Shown here in pieces: positions 30,751-38,671 of a stretch of 64,000 bases of DNA (the first letter of the stretch is position 1; each line of letters starts with the position of its first letter). The DNA is taken from NCBI GenBank assembly GCA_032249695.1, contig JAVVHE010000010.1, positions 1 through 64,000 of the forward strand, given 5' to 3'. The notes below the pieces were generated by a model, which saw only the letters and a program-made list of their open reading frames with translations, ran no database searches and was not told the origin of the DNA. The DNA comes from JAVVHE01 sp032249695. Lineage in GTDB: Bacteria; Pseudomonadota; Alphaproteobacteria; Sphingomonadales; Sphingomonadaceae. Position numbers and translations under genes: made by a program.

Positions 30751-33111
30751 ATGGCAACCGCCCCCGCCGCGCACGCTCTGCAACCCGACCACCTGACCGC
30801 GCTCGAACTGATCGAGCGGCGGCTGCTGTGGCTCTCTGCCTGGACGATCCACCACGCCAATCACCTGCGCGAAAGCCGCGACGGGCTGAAGGTCGGCGGG
30901 CATCAGGCGAGCTGCGCGTCGATGACGAGCGTCATGGCGGCGCTGTATTTCCACGCGCTGCGCCCGGGCGACCGGGTGGCGGTGAAGCCGCACGCCGGGC
31001 CGCTGTTGCACGCGATCCACTATCTGCTCGGCAACCAGAGCCGCGAGCAGCTGGAGCGCTTCCGGGCGCTTGGCGGCGCGCAGTCCTACCCCAGCCGGAC
31101 GAAGGACAGGATCCCCGTTGATTTCTCGACGGGTTCGGTCGGGCTGGGCGTGGCGATCACCGCCTTTGCCTCGCTGGTTCAGGACTATCTGATTGCCCAC
31201 GGTCAGCTGGACGAGCGGCAGGCCGGCCGGATGATCGCGCTGCTGGGCGATGCCGAGCTGGACGAGGGCAACATCTACGAGTGCCTGATCGAAGGCTACA
31301 AGCACGGCCTTCGCAACTGCTGGTGGATCGTCGACTATAACCGCCAGTCGCTGGACGCGACCACGGCCGACCGCATGTTCGAACGCTTCGACGGCATCTT
31401 CGAAGCGTGCGGCTGGCGCGTGCTGACGGCGAAATACGGCGCGAAACTGCGCGCGGCGTTCGCGGGTCCGGGCGGCGGGGCGCTGCGGGCGTTCATCGAT
31501 GGGCTGTCGAACAGCCGCTACGCGGCGTTGACCTTTCAGGGCGGTGCAGCCTGGCGCGCTGCGTTCCGCGAGGCGGCCGGCACGGAGGCGGACCGCGCGC
31601 TCGCAGGGCTCGACGACGCGGGCGTCGCCGAGCTGATGACCGATCTTGGCGGCCACTGCCTGGAGACGCTGTGCGCCGCCTATGACGAGGCTGCGTCGGC
31701 GGACACGCCCGCGCTCATCATCGCCTATACGGTCAAGGGCCGCGGGCTGCCGTTCGCGGGCCACAAGGACAATCACTCCGGCCTGATGACGCCGACGCAG
31801 ATCGCAGCGCTTGCAGCCGAGCACGGCGTGCGCGCGGGCGAGGAATGGGAGCCGTTCGCCGGGCTCGGCGGCAATGCGCGCGCGCTGGTGGAGGGGGCGC
31901 TGACTCGGGTTCGGCCTATGCTCGCGCTCGCAAGCGCCGACGCGCGCGGGCCGCTCCCGCTCGCGCCTGCGGAAGCGGGCGCCCCGCAGCCGCTTGAGCG
32001 CGTCGGCGTTCCCCCGATCCCCGCCCCCACCGGCGCCGAGCAATCGACCCAGCAAGCGTTCGGACGCATCCTGCTCTGGCTCGCGAAGTCGGGTCACCCG
32101 CTCGCCGACCGGATCGTCACCACCTCGCCCGACGTCACCGTCAGCACCAATCTCGGCGGCTGGGTGAACCAGCGCGGGCTGTTCCGCCGTCGCGCCGAGC
32201 GCGACGTGTTCGCCGCCGAGCATATCCCGTCGGCGCAGAAATGGGCCTTCAGGCCCGCCGGGCAGCATTTCGAGCTGGGGATCGCCGAGCACAACCTGTT
32301 CCTGACGCTCGCGGCCTTCGGGCTCAGCGGCGCGCTGTTCGGCCACCGGCTGCTGCCGATCGGGACGGTCTATGATCCGTTCATCGCGCGCGGGCTCGAT
32401 GCGCTCAATTACGCCTGCTACCAGGGTGCGCGCTTCCTGCTGGTGGCGACGCCGTCCGGCGTGACGCTGGGGCCGGAGGGCGGGGCGCACCAGTCGATTT
32501 CAACGCCGCTCATCGGCATGGGTCAGCCGGGGCTCAGCTATTTCGAACCCGCCTACGCCGACGAGCTTGCGGCGGCGATCGAATGGGCGTTCGGCCACAT
32601 GCAGGACGAGGCTGACGGCAGCGTCTACCTGCGCCTCACCACGCGCACGATCGCGCAGCCCGAGCGCGCGGACGAACTCTGGCGCGCGGATTTCCTGCGC
32701 GGCGGCTACTGGTTGCGGCCGCCCGCTCGCGGCGCGGAGGCTGCGATCGTGGCAACGGGGGCGCTGATGCCCGAAGCCATCGCAGCGTGGGAGGCGCTCG
32801 CGCCCGACCTTCCCGGCCTCGGCCTGCTCGCCGCAGCCTCGCCCGATCTCATGGAGCGGGGCTGGCGCGCGGACGGCTCCGTGAGCCACGCCGCGCGCCT
32901 GCTCGCGCCGCTGGCGCCGGACGCTTGCCTCGTCACGGTGATCGACGGCTCCCCGGCGGCGTTGTCCTGGCTCGGCGCAGTCCGCGGCCAGCGCGTCGCA
33001 GCGCTCGGCACCGAAAGGTTCGGCGAGACCGGAGACCTACCCGATCAGTTCCGCCTCCACCGCCTCGACGCCAACGCAATCATAGAAGCAACCGCCAACT
33101 TGCTCGCCTGA
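30751..33111 (+). CDS. Homodimeric pyruvate dehydrogenase E1 / transketolase-like enzyme (AceE family)
   Basis: A 786-residue thiamine-diphosphate enzyme with SAWTIHHANHLRESRDGLKV and GGHQASCASMTSVMAALYFH, DFSTGSVGLGVAITAF, the ThDP motif LLGDAELDEGNIYECLIEGY ... NCWWIVDYNRQSLDATTA, and the pyrimidine-domain Glu in QHFELGIAEHNLFL. This is the AceE/transketolase superfamily; the arrangement fits single-chain pyruvate dehydrogenase E1-like proteins of alphaproteobacteria, often annotated as transketolase. Those organisms usually have a separate alpha/beta PDH E1, so this may act on another 2-oxo acid or ketose. No E2 or lipoyl gene is nearby. Substrate is uncertain. Confidence 0.82.
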   Translation: MATAPAAHALQPDHLTALELIERRLLWLSAWTIHHANHLRESRDGLKVGGHQASCASMTSVMAALYFHALRPGDRVAVKPHAGPLLHAIHYLLGNQSREQLERFRALGGAQSYPSRTKDRIPVDFSTGSVGLGVAITAFASLVQDYLIAHGQLDERQAGRMIALLGDAELDEGNIYECLIEGYKHGLRNCWWIVDYNRQSLDATTADRMFERFDGIFEACGWRVLTAKYGAKLRAAFAGPGGGALRAFIDGLSNSRYAALTFQGGAAWRAAFREAAGTEADRALAGLDDAGVAELMTDLGGHCLETLCAAYDEAASADTPALIIAYTVKGRGLPFAGHKDNHSGLMTPTQIAALAAEHGVRAGEEWEPFAGLGGNARALVEGALTRVRPMLALASADARGPLPLAPAEAGAPQPLERVGVPPIPAPTGAEQSTQQAFGRILLWLAKSGHPLADRIVTTSPDVTVSTNLGGWVNQRGLFRRRAERDVFAAEHIPSAQKWAFRPAGQHFELGIAEHNLFLTLAAFGLSGALFGHRLLPIGTVYDPFIARGLDALNYACYQGARFLLVATPSGVTLGPEGGAHQSISTPLIGMGQPGLSYFEPAYADELAAAIEWAFGHMQDEADGSVYLRLTTRTIAQPERADELWRADFLRGGYWLRPPARGAEAAIVATGALMPEAIAAWEALAPDLPGLGLLAAASPDLMERGWRADGSVSHAARLLAPLAPDACLVTVIDGSPAALSWLGAVRGQRVAALGTERFGETGDLPDQFRLHRLDANAIIEATANLLA

Positions 33112-33145
33112 TCGGCCTAATCCTTTACCGGACGTGACTGGCCAA

Positions 33146-33168
33146 CCTCTCCCGCAAGCGAGAGAGGG
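33146..33168. repeat. Intergenic palindromic element CCTCTC..GAGAGG
   Basis: CCTCTC CCGCAAGCGA GAGAGG forms a small stem-loop between two convergent genes. A related element, CTCTCCCGCTTGCGGGGAG, lies between the protease and capsid genes at about 13028-13047. Such 'CTCTCCCGCAAGCGGGAGAG' palindromes are dispersed in sphingomonad genomes. It may work as a shared terminator or be a REP-like repeat. Confidence 0.6.
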
Positions 33169-33207
33169 ACAGCCGCGCAGCGGCGAGGAGGAGGCAAGTC
33201 CGCCGCC

Positions 33208-34296
33208 TTACGCCGCCGTCCTGACCTCGCCGAGCGTCGGGTAATCCGTGTAGCCGCGCTCGTCGCCGCCGTAGAAGGTGGATTGTTCGGCGGCGTTGAG
33301 CGGCGCGTCGAGGCGCAGGCGCTCGGGAAGGTCGGGATTGGCGATGAACGGGCGGCCGAACGCGATCAGGTCTGCCGCGCCGCTCTCCACCGCTGCGATC
33401 GCCCGCGCTCTGTCATAGCCGTTGTTCGCCATGTAAATGCCGGTCCAGCGGCGCCGGAGCTCGGCCAGTTGCGCGGGATCGGCCAGTCCACCGCCGGTCT
33501 CGCCCTCCACGAGATGCAAATAGGCCAGCCCGCGGCCGTTCAGCTTGTCGATGACATAGCCAAACGTGCCAACGGGATCGCTGTCCGCGATGTCGCCGAA
33601 TCCGCTAAAGGGCGAGAGACGGATGCCCACGCGCTCGGGCCGCCACACCGCGCTCACTGCGTCGGCCACTTCCAGCACGAGCCGCGCGCGGTTCTCGACC
33701 GGGCCGCCATAACCGTCGGTCCGCCTGTTCGATCCGTCGCGCAGGAACTGATCGAGCAGATAGCCATTGGCCGCGTGGATCTCGACACCGTCGAAGCCCG
33801 CTGCCTTAGCGTTCTCCGCGGCAGCCGCGTAATCGCGGACCAGCTGCGGGATCTCGTCGAGCTCCAGCGCGCGCGGCTCGCTCACGTCCTCGAACCCGTC
33901 GGGGGTGAAGGTCTTGGCCTTGGCGCGGATCGCCGATGGCGCGACCGGCTTGTTGCCGCCAAGCAGCTTCACATGGCTGATGCGGCCGACATGCCACAGC
34001 TGCAGCACGATTCGGCCGCCCGCCGCATGCACCGCTTCCGTCACCGGCCGCCATGCCGCGACCTGTTCGGGCGAGTAGATGCCGGGCGTGTCGATATAGC
34101 CCTGGCCATCGGGCCGGATCTGCGTCGCTTCGGTGACGATCAGCCCCGCGCCGGCGCGCTGACGGTAATATTCGGCGTGCATCGGCTTCACCGCAAGCGT
34201 CGAGCGGTTGGCGCGGTTGCGCGTCAGCGGCGCCATGACGACGCGATTGGGCAGCTCCCACGCGCCTACGCGGAGAGGATCGAACAGCGACGGCAT
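33208..34296 (-). CDS. Old yellow enzyme family alkene reductase / NADH:flavin oxidoreductase
   Basis: A 362-residue FMN-dependent enzyme: LFDPLRVGAWELPNRVVMAP LTRNRAN at the start, LQLWHVGRISH, the substrate-binding pair H-x-x-N in FDGVEIHAANGYLLDQFL, RDGSNRRTDGYGG and GIRLSPFSGFGD. It reduces activated C=C bonds (enones, nitro-olefins, nitrate esters) with NAD(P)H; NemA/XenB/GTN-reductase type. An AAGGAA ribosome site precedes the ATG at 34296. A remnant of an alcohol dehydrogenase gene is fused into the upstream open frame. No NemR-type regulator is seen nearby. Confidence 0.93.
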   Translation of the reverse strand: MPSLFDPLRVGAWELPNRVVMAPLTRNRANRSTLAVKPMHAEYYRQRAGAGLIVTEATQIRPDGQGYIDTPGIYSPEQVAAWRPVTEAVHAAGGRIVLQLWHVGRISHVKLLGGNKPVAPSAIRAKAKTFTPDGFEDVSEPRALELDEIPQLVRDYAAAAENAKAAGFDGVEIHAANGYLLDQFLRDGSNRRTDGYGGPVENRARLVLEVADAVSAVWRPERVGIRLSPFSGFGDIADSDPVGTFGYVIDKLNGRGLAYLHLVEGETGGGLADPAQLAELRRRWTGIYMANNGYDRARAIAAVESGAADLIAFGRPFIANPDLPERLRLDAPLNAAEQSTFYGGDERGYTDYPTLGEVRTAA

Positions 34297-34428
34297 AAGT
34301 TGTTCCTTGCAACTAGTTTGGGCTGCGGCGGAGGTAGGCGTGCGTTCGGCCCCGTCCAGCCCCGTCACCGATGGTTTATGCACAGGCGGAAATCCGGTCG
34401 AGCACGCCCGCAGCCCCCAACATTCAGC

Positions 34429-34500
34429 CGCACCCTGATCGGGTAGGGGTTGCTCCGCCATCGCGATCGTGCCCGGCGCCGCCAGTACCGCGGCACGCAT
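34429..34500 (-). pseudogene. N-terminal remnant of a zinc-dependent alcohol dehydrogenase
   Basis: A short frame starting at ATG 34500 reads MRAAVLAAPGTIAMAEQPLP DQG, which closely resembles the first strand and turn of medium-chain alcohol dehydrogenases (MRAAVL.APG.I...E.P.P.PG). The similarity stops after about 24 residues, and no catalytic domain follows. It looks like the left-over 5' end of a deleted MDR gene upstream of the old yellow enzyme gene. Evidence is short, so moderate to low confidence. Confidence 0.4.
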
Positions 34501-34618
34501 CAAGCCGTTCAAGCCGTTCGTACCGACTTCCAAGATCCGCGACGCAACCAAACGCGCAGGTAACGATTTCGGGCCAACAGCGGTGGGCGTTGTCGCCGCT
34601 GCTTACGGGAGACTGAGG

Positions 34619-35093
34619 ATGGCGAAGGCAACAAGCAAAACCGGCGGCGAGGGTTGCCGCGGACGTCGAGGCGAAGCGTGAAAATTCACCCTCGCGCGCA
34701 GCGAAGGCGATCGAAGGCGGCAGGCTTTCGGAGGCCGCCAAGGGCGATGAGCGCCGCCAGCCACGCAAAGCCAAGGGCGCCGAGGCCGCCGCCAAGAAGG
34801 TGCCCGCCAAGGTCAGGAAGGGCGCGCATACCGACGATCCGCAGAATCGGAGCGTCGATGGCGCGCACAAAGGCGTGACGGCATCGCCCGAACTCGCGGA
34901 GATCATCGGTGAAGGTTCAATGAAGCGCACCGAAGTCGTCAGCCGGGTGTGGGATTACGTCCGCAAGCACAACCTGCAAAACCCCGATAACAGGCGCGAG
35001 ATTATTGCGGACGAAAGGCTGAAAAAGGTCTTCGGGCGGGACCGTGCGACGATGTTCGAGATGAACAGGTTGGTCTTTGCGCACCTGAAATAG
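34619..35093 (+). pseudogene. SWIB/MDM2-domain protein with an apparent frameshift near the start
   Basis: The C-terminal part is a clear SWIB domain: ASPELAEIIGEGSMKRTEVV, SRVWDYVRKHNLQNPDNRRE and DRATMFEMNRLVFAHLK. An ATG at 34619, behind GGGAG, opens MAKATSKTGGEG and then shifts into CRGRRGEA and a TGA. In the +1 frame the expected Lys/Ala-rich linker continues (VAADVEAKRENSPSRAAKAI...) straight into the SWIB domain. One extra base in the GGG near 34650 accounts for it. A downstream GTG at 34800 could still start a 97-residue product containing the whole SWIB domain. SWIB proteins are chromatin-like DNA-associated factors, function in bacteria unclear. Confidence 0.72.
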
Positions 35094-35797
35094 GCGCCTG
35101 CGCGTTCGGCTGGAGATAGGTGTGCTGCACCGCCCCCCAGCGAAGCGGTTATGATATCGACTCTTCGCGCCAACATCGCGAAACTGACCAATTGCCGGTG
35201 TGGCGAGGCAGCCGAAGCCTCGCTTGACAACGGCATCGCCGACCGGGTGATTCGCTTCGCGAGGTCAATGGGTGTTGTTGCGGCGCATGGAGTCGTTTAC
35301 GGCGACTGGGTCGATTTATACCCGGCGCAGCGGGCTGAAGCAGTTCGATCTCAGTTTTGTTGTGCTGGCGATGGTGGGAAATTGGGAGGCGAGCTTTCTG
35401 TAGACCGTCATCCGCATGAGCCGGCACCGCATTTCCGCCGTGCCCGCGCCGACCTGAATCTCCACATCACGCCGCTGACCGAACAAGAGATCAGCACGCT
35501 GGCTGCGCTGGAGCGTATCGCAGCGCGGCTTGAGATTGCAGGTTACAGTTCCGGATTTCGCCGAGGGCAAGGAACTGGTCAACCCAGCCAGCGTCTGCGA
35601 CGCGCTGAAGCAAGCGGGTGATAGAACCACCATAACCGCGCCGGCAGCCCGCCGCCGAGCGCGCTTGTGACTGCTCTCGCTACCTGCCCGCGCAAACATT
35701 GTGGTGACGAGCGGACGGCCGAACGCCGCGACTTAAACCTTGCGTCTGATGTCCGCGATCGTCGGGATGCGCACCCCGGGCCCTTGCGTATCGCCGC
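35094..35797. other. Gene-poor stretch with coding-like fragments in different frames
   Basis: About 700 bases between the SWIB gene and ispA. A plus-strand frame at 35440-35545 reads RADLNLHITPLTEQEISTLA ALERIAARLEI, and a different plus frame from about 35536 continues LQVTVPDFAEGKELVNPASV CDALKQAG. Both look like real protein, so a decayed or frameshifted gene is likely. A 156-residue open frame from 35151 covers only the first part and has no clear ribosome site. I cannot name the family. Confidence 0.45.
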
Positions 35798-36712
35798 TCA
35801 CCGATCCCGCTCGATCGCAAACCTCGCGATCGCGCGCAGCAGATCGGCTTCGCTTCCAAACACATGCAGGTGGGCGATCGCTTGGTCGATCAGCATCGCG
35901 GCCTGCTTTTTGGCGCGCTCGACTCCCAGCAGCGACACGAAGGTGGCCTTGCCGCGATCCGCGTCCTTGGCCAGCGCCTTGCCTGCGAGGCTGGCGTCGC
36001 CCTCCACGTCCAGCAGGTCATCGGCGATCTGGAAGGCGAGGCCGAGGTCGCGCGCATAGCCGCGCAGCTTGACGCGGGCATCGGGGGAGGCGCGGCCCAT
36101 GATGCCGCCCGCCTCCAGGCAGAAGGCGATCAGCGCGCCGGTCTTCAGCTGTTGCAAGCGCGTGGTCGTCGCGAGGTCGAACGTCGCGCGCTCAGCTTCC
36201 AGGTCCATCATCTGGCCGCCGGCCATCCCGCCCGGCCCGCTGGCCTTGGCCATCTCGCGCGTGAGTTCGGCGCGGACGAACGGGTCCTCGTGCGTCGCCT
36301 CGTCGGCGACGATCTCAAAGGCCAGCGCGTGCAGCGCGTCGCCCGCGAGCACTGCGGTTGCCTCGTCATACGCTTTGTGGACCGTCGGCTTGCCGCGACG
36401 AAGGTCGTCGTCGTCCATGCACGGCAGATCGTCGTGGATCAGGCTGTAGGTGTGAATGCACTCGATCGCCAGTCCGACGCGCAGGGCGCGTTCGCGGTCG
36501 ACGTGGAAGAGATCGCAGGCCGCAACCACCAGCAGCGGGCGCATACGCTTGCCGCCGCCGATCGCTGCGTGGCGCATCGCCTCGTATAGGCGCGCGCGCG
36601 GGTCCTGCGGCACCGCCAGCATCCGCTCGAAACGCTGGTCGATCGCCTGACCGATCGCGTCCAGCGCTGGTTTCAGACTAAGCGAGGCCTGCATCGCGGG
36701 TCGCGTCGCCAT
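35798..36712 (-). CDS. ispA: Farnesyl diphosphate synthase (polyprenyl synthetase)
   Basis: A 304-residue trans-isoprenyl diphosphate synthase. The first Asp-rich motif is DDLPCMDDD (94-102), preceded by GGGKRMRPLL; the second is AFQIADDLLDVEGD. The CxxM-like positions and EMAKASGPGGMAGGQMMDL segment are those of IspA/GPPS-type enzymes making C15 diphosphate in the cytosol for quinones, undecaprenyl and carotenoids. Its ATG touches the xseB stop (TGATG), giving an xseB-ispA operon, which is a widespread bacterial arrangement (often followed by dxs, which is not seen here). Confidence 0.93.
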   Translation of the reverse strand: MATRPAMQASLSLKPALDAIGQAIDQRFERMLAVPQDPRARLYEAMRHAAIGGGKRMRPLLVVAACDLFHVDRERALRVGLAIECIHTYSLIHDDLPCMDDDDLRRGKPTVHKAYDEATAVLAGDALHALAFEIVADEATHEDPFVRAELTREMAKASGPGGMAGGQMMDLEAERATFDLATTTRLQQLKTGALIAFCLEAGGIMGRASPDARVKLRGYARDLGLAFQIADDLLDVEGDASLAGKALAKDADRGKATFVSLLGVERAKKQAAMLIDQAIAHLHVFGSEADLLRAIARFAIERDR

Positions 36713-36951
36713 CAGTTCTGGAACGGCGCTAGCACGGGCGTCCCTGTCTCGGCGCCGCGAATCTGTTCGATGCGCGCCTCGGCCTGGCCCAGCTTTTCCT
36801 CGCAGTGACGCTGCAATTTCACCCCGTCTTCGTACAAGCGGATCGACTCCTCCAAGCTCGCTTCGCCCGTTTCCAGCTTGCGGACAATCGCCTCCAGCTG
36901 GCTCAGCGCCGCCTCGAAGCTGAGGCTGTCTCTCTCGCCCGAACCGCTCAT
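36712..36951 (-). CDS. xseB: Exodeoxyribonuclease VII small subunit
   Basis: A 79-residue protein: SFEAALSQLEAIVRKLETGE, ASLEESIRLYEDGVKLQRHC. This is the standard XseB coiled-coil hairpin, the regulatory subunit that assembles with XseA to degrade single-stranded DNA. Start at ATG 36951 gives the family length. It shares one base with ispA downstream. No xseA is in the window. Confidence 0.95.
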   Translation of the reverse strand: MSGSGERDSLSFEAALSQLEAIVRKLETGEASLEESIRLYEDGVKLQRHCEEKLGQAEARIEQIRGAETGTPVLAPFQN

Positions 36952-37000
36952 CACCCGTCCCGCATCCTGTTGGCGGTTGTGACGGCGCACTGGCGGCAAA

Positions 37001-38671
37001 TCAAGCCGATGCGCGGTCGAGCGCCACGAGCGCCTTGCGATCGAGCTTGCCGACGAGCGTTTTGGGCAGCGTATCGTAGATGACGACGCCGACCGGCTTC
37101 TCGTGCTTGCCGACCGCCGCGCTCACCAGCGCCATCAATTCGTCAGCGCTCGCCTGCGCGCCGGGGCGCAGCGACACATAGAGCTTGGGCCGCTCCCCCA
37201 CGCGCGGATCGGGCACCGCGATCGCAAGCGCCTCGGCGACCGCCGGGTGGGTGTAGGCGACATCCTCCAGCCGGCTGGGGAAAACCTTGAACCCGCCGAC
37301 ATTGATCATGTCCTTCAGCCGGTCGACGATCCACACGAAGCCGTCATCGTCGAGATAGCCGACGTCGCCGGTGCGCAGCCGTCCGTCGACAAAGGCCGAG
37401 GCATCGTTCTCGTGGCCCCAATAGCCCTGCATGACCTGCGGGCCCTCGATCGTCAGCTCGCCGGGCTCGCCCGGCGGGGCAGGGCGGGTGGGGTCCTCGC
37501 GGTCGACGACCACGAAGCGCGTGCGCGGGATCGGCTGGCCGATCGAACCCACGCGCCGCTCACCGACATAGGGATTGGCCGATGCGACGCCCGAGGTCTC
37601 GGTAAGGCCGTAGCCCTCCGCCACGCGCACGCCGGTCGCGCGCTCGAAGCGGTCCTGCAGCTCCACGGGCATCGGCGCGCCGCCCGCCACCGCGATGCGC
37701 AGCGACGACCAGTCCGCCGCAGCGAAACCTGGCGCGTCGGCAAGCGCGTTGAACATCGCCGGCACTCCGGGCAACGCGGTGATCCGCCGCCGCTTCAGGG
37801 CAGCGAGTGTATCGGCCGCGCTGAACTTGGGCAGGATGACGATCTCGTTCCCGCGCAATACGCTGCTGTTCAGCACACCGGTGTTCGCGAACACGTGGAA
37901 AAACGGCAGCGCGCCCAGCACGCGGTGCGTTTTGCCGGGCTCGGGCTCGATCGCTGCGACCTGCTGCGCGTTCGCGGTGAGGTTCGCGTGCGTCAGCATC
38001 GCGCCCTTGGGCCGCCCCGTAGTGCCGCCGGTATATTGAATGAGCGCGAGATCGTGCGGGTGAATGGGGCAGGGGCGGTAGGCGCCACCGCGCATCAGCT
38101 CGGCCCAGCGCACGAATCGCGGATCGTCGGGCGGCAGCGCTGCGCGCTCCTTGCGGCGGAACAGTGTGAAGCCCAGCCGCTTCAGGGGCGGCAGCGCATC
38201 GGCGAGGCTGCCGACGATCAGGCGGCCGAACGCACCGCGATCGAGCACCGCGCGGATCGTCGGGAACAGCTGCGCGGCGTCGAGGCATACCATCGTGGTG
38301 ATGCCCGCGTCGCGCGCCTGATGCTCCAGCTCGTCGGCCGAATAGAGCGGCGAGAAATTGACGACCGCCGCCCCCGCTGCGAGCGCACCGTAATAGGCGA
38401 CGATATAGTGCGGGCAGTTCGGCAGGAACAGGCCGACGCGCGCGCCGCGTCCGATCCCCAGCGCGGTAAAGCCGCCCGCCGCCGCGCGCACCGCCTTCGC
38501 CAGCGCGCCGTAAGTCGTCTGCGCGCCATAGAAATCGCACGCGATGTTGGCCGGCACGCGCTCGGCGGTCGCCCACAGCATGTCGGGCAACGTAAGCGGC
38601 TCGATGCGCGCGTCCCACGGCGCGGGATGGCAGTAGGGCGCCAAGCTTTCAGCAGAATCGGTAAGCGTCAT
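37001..38671 (-). CDS. fadD: Long-chain fatty-acid-CoA ligase
   Basis: A 556-residue ANL-superfamily ligase. Motifs are YTGGTTGRPKGAMLTHANL (P-loop), GALPFFHVFANT, EGYGLTETSG, LRTGDVGYLDDDGFVWIVDR and KDMINVGGFKVFPS, with the catalytic Lys in PKTLVGKLDRKAL. It activates fatty acids to acyl-CoA at the inner membrane. The start at 38671 overlaps the DUF885 gene stop (ATGA); an alternative ATG seven codons earlier is unlikely. It is the second gene of a two-gene unit with the DUF885 peptidase. Confidence 0.9.
   Translation of the reverse strand: MTLTDSAESLAPYCHPAPWDARIEPLTLPDMLWATAERVPANIACDFYGAQTTYGALAKAVRAAAGGFTALGIGRGARVGLFLPNCPHYIVAYYGALAAGAAVVNFSPLYSADELEHQARDAGITTMVCLDAAQLFPTIRAVLDRGAFGRLIVGSLADALPPLKRLGFTLFRRKERAALPPDDPRFVRWAELMRGGAYRPCPIHPHDLALIQYTGGTTGRPKGAMLTHANLTANAQQVAAIEPEPGKTHRVLGALPFFHVFANTGVLNSSVLRGNEIVILPKFSAADTLAALKRRRITALPGVPAMFNALADAPGFAAADWSSLRIAVAGGAPMPVELQDRFERATGVRVAEGYGLTETSGVASANPYVGERRVGSIGQPIPRTRFVVVDREDPTRPAPPGEPGELTIEGPQVMQGYWGHENDASAFVDGRLRTGDVGYLDDDGFVWIVDRLKDMINVGGFKVFPSRLEDVAYTHPAVAEALAIAVPDPRVGERPKLYVSLRPGAQASADELMALVSAAVGKHEKPVGVVIYDTLPKTLVGKLDRKALVALDRASA

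Noticed and set aside
30652..32490. Long upstream extension of alr (would make a 960-residue protein)
   Set aside because: The extension is antisense to the E1-like gene and has no family likeness; ATG at 30651 gives a normal racemase start.
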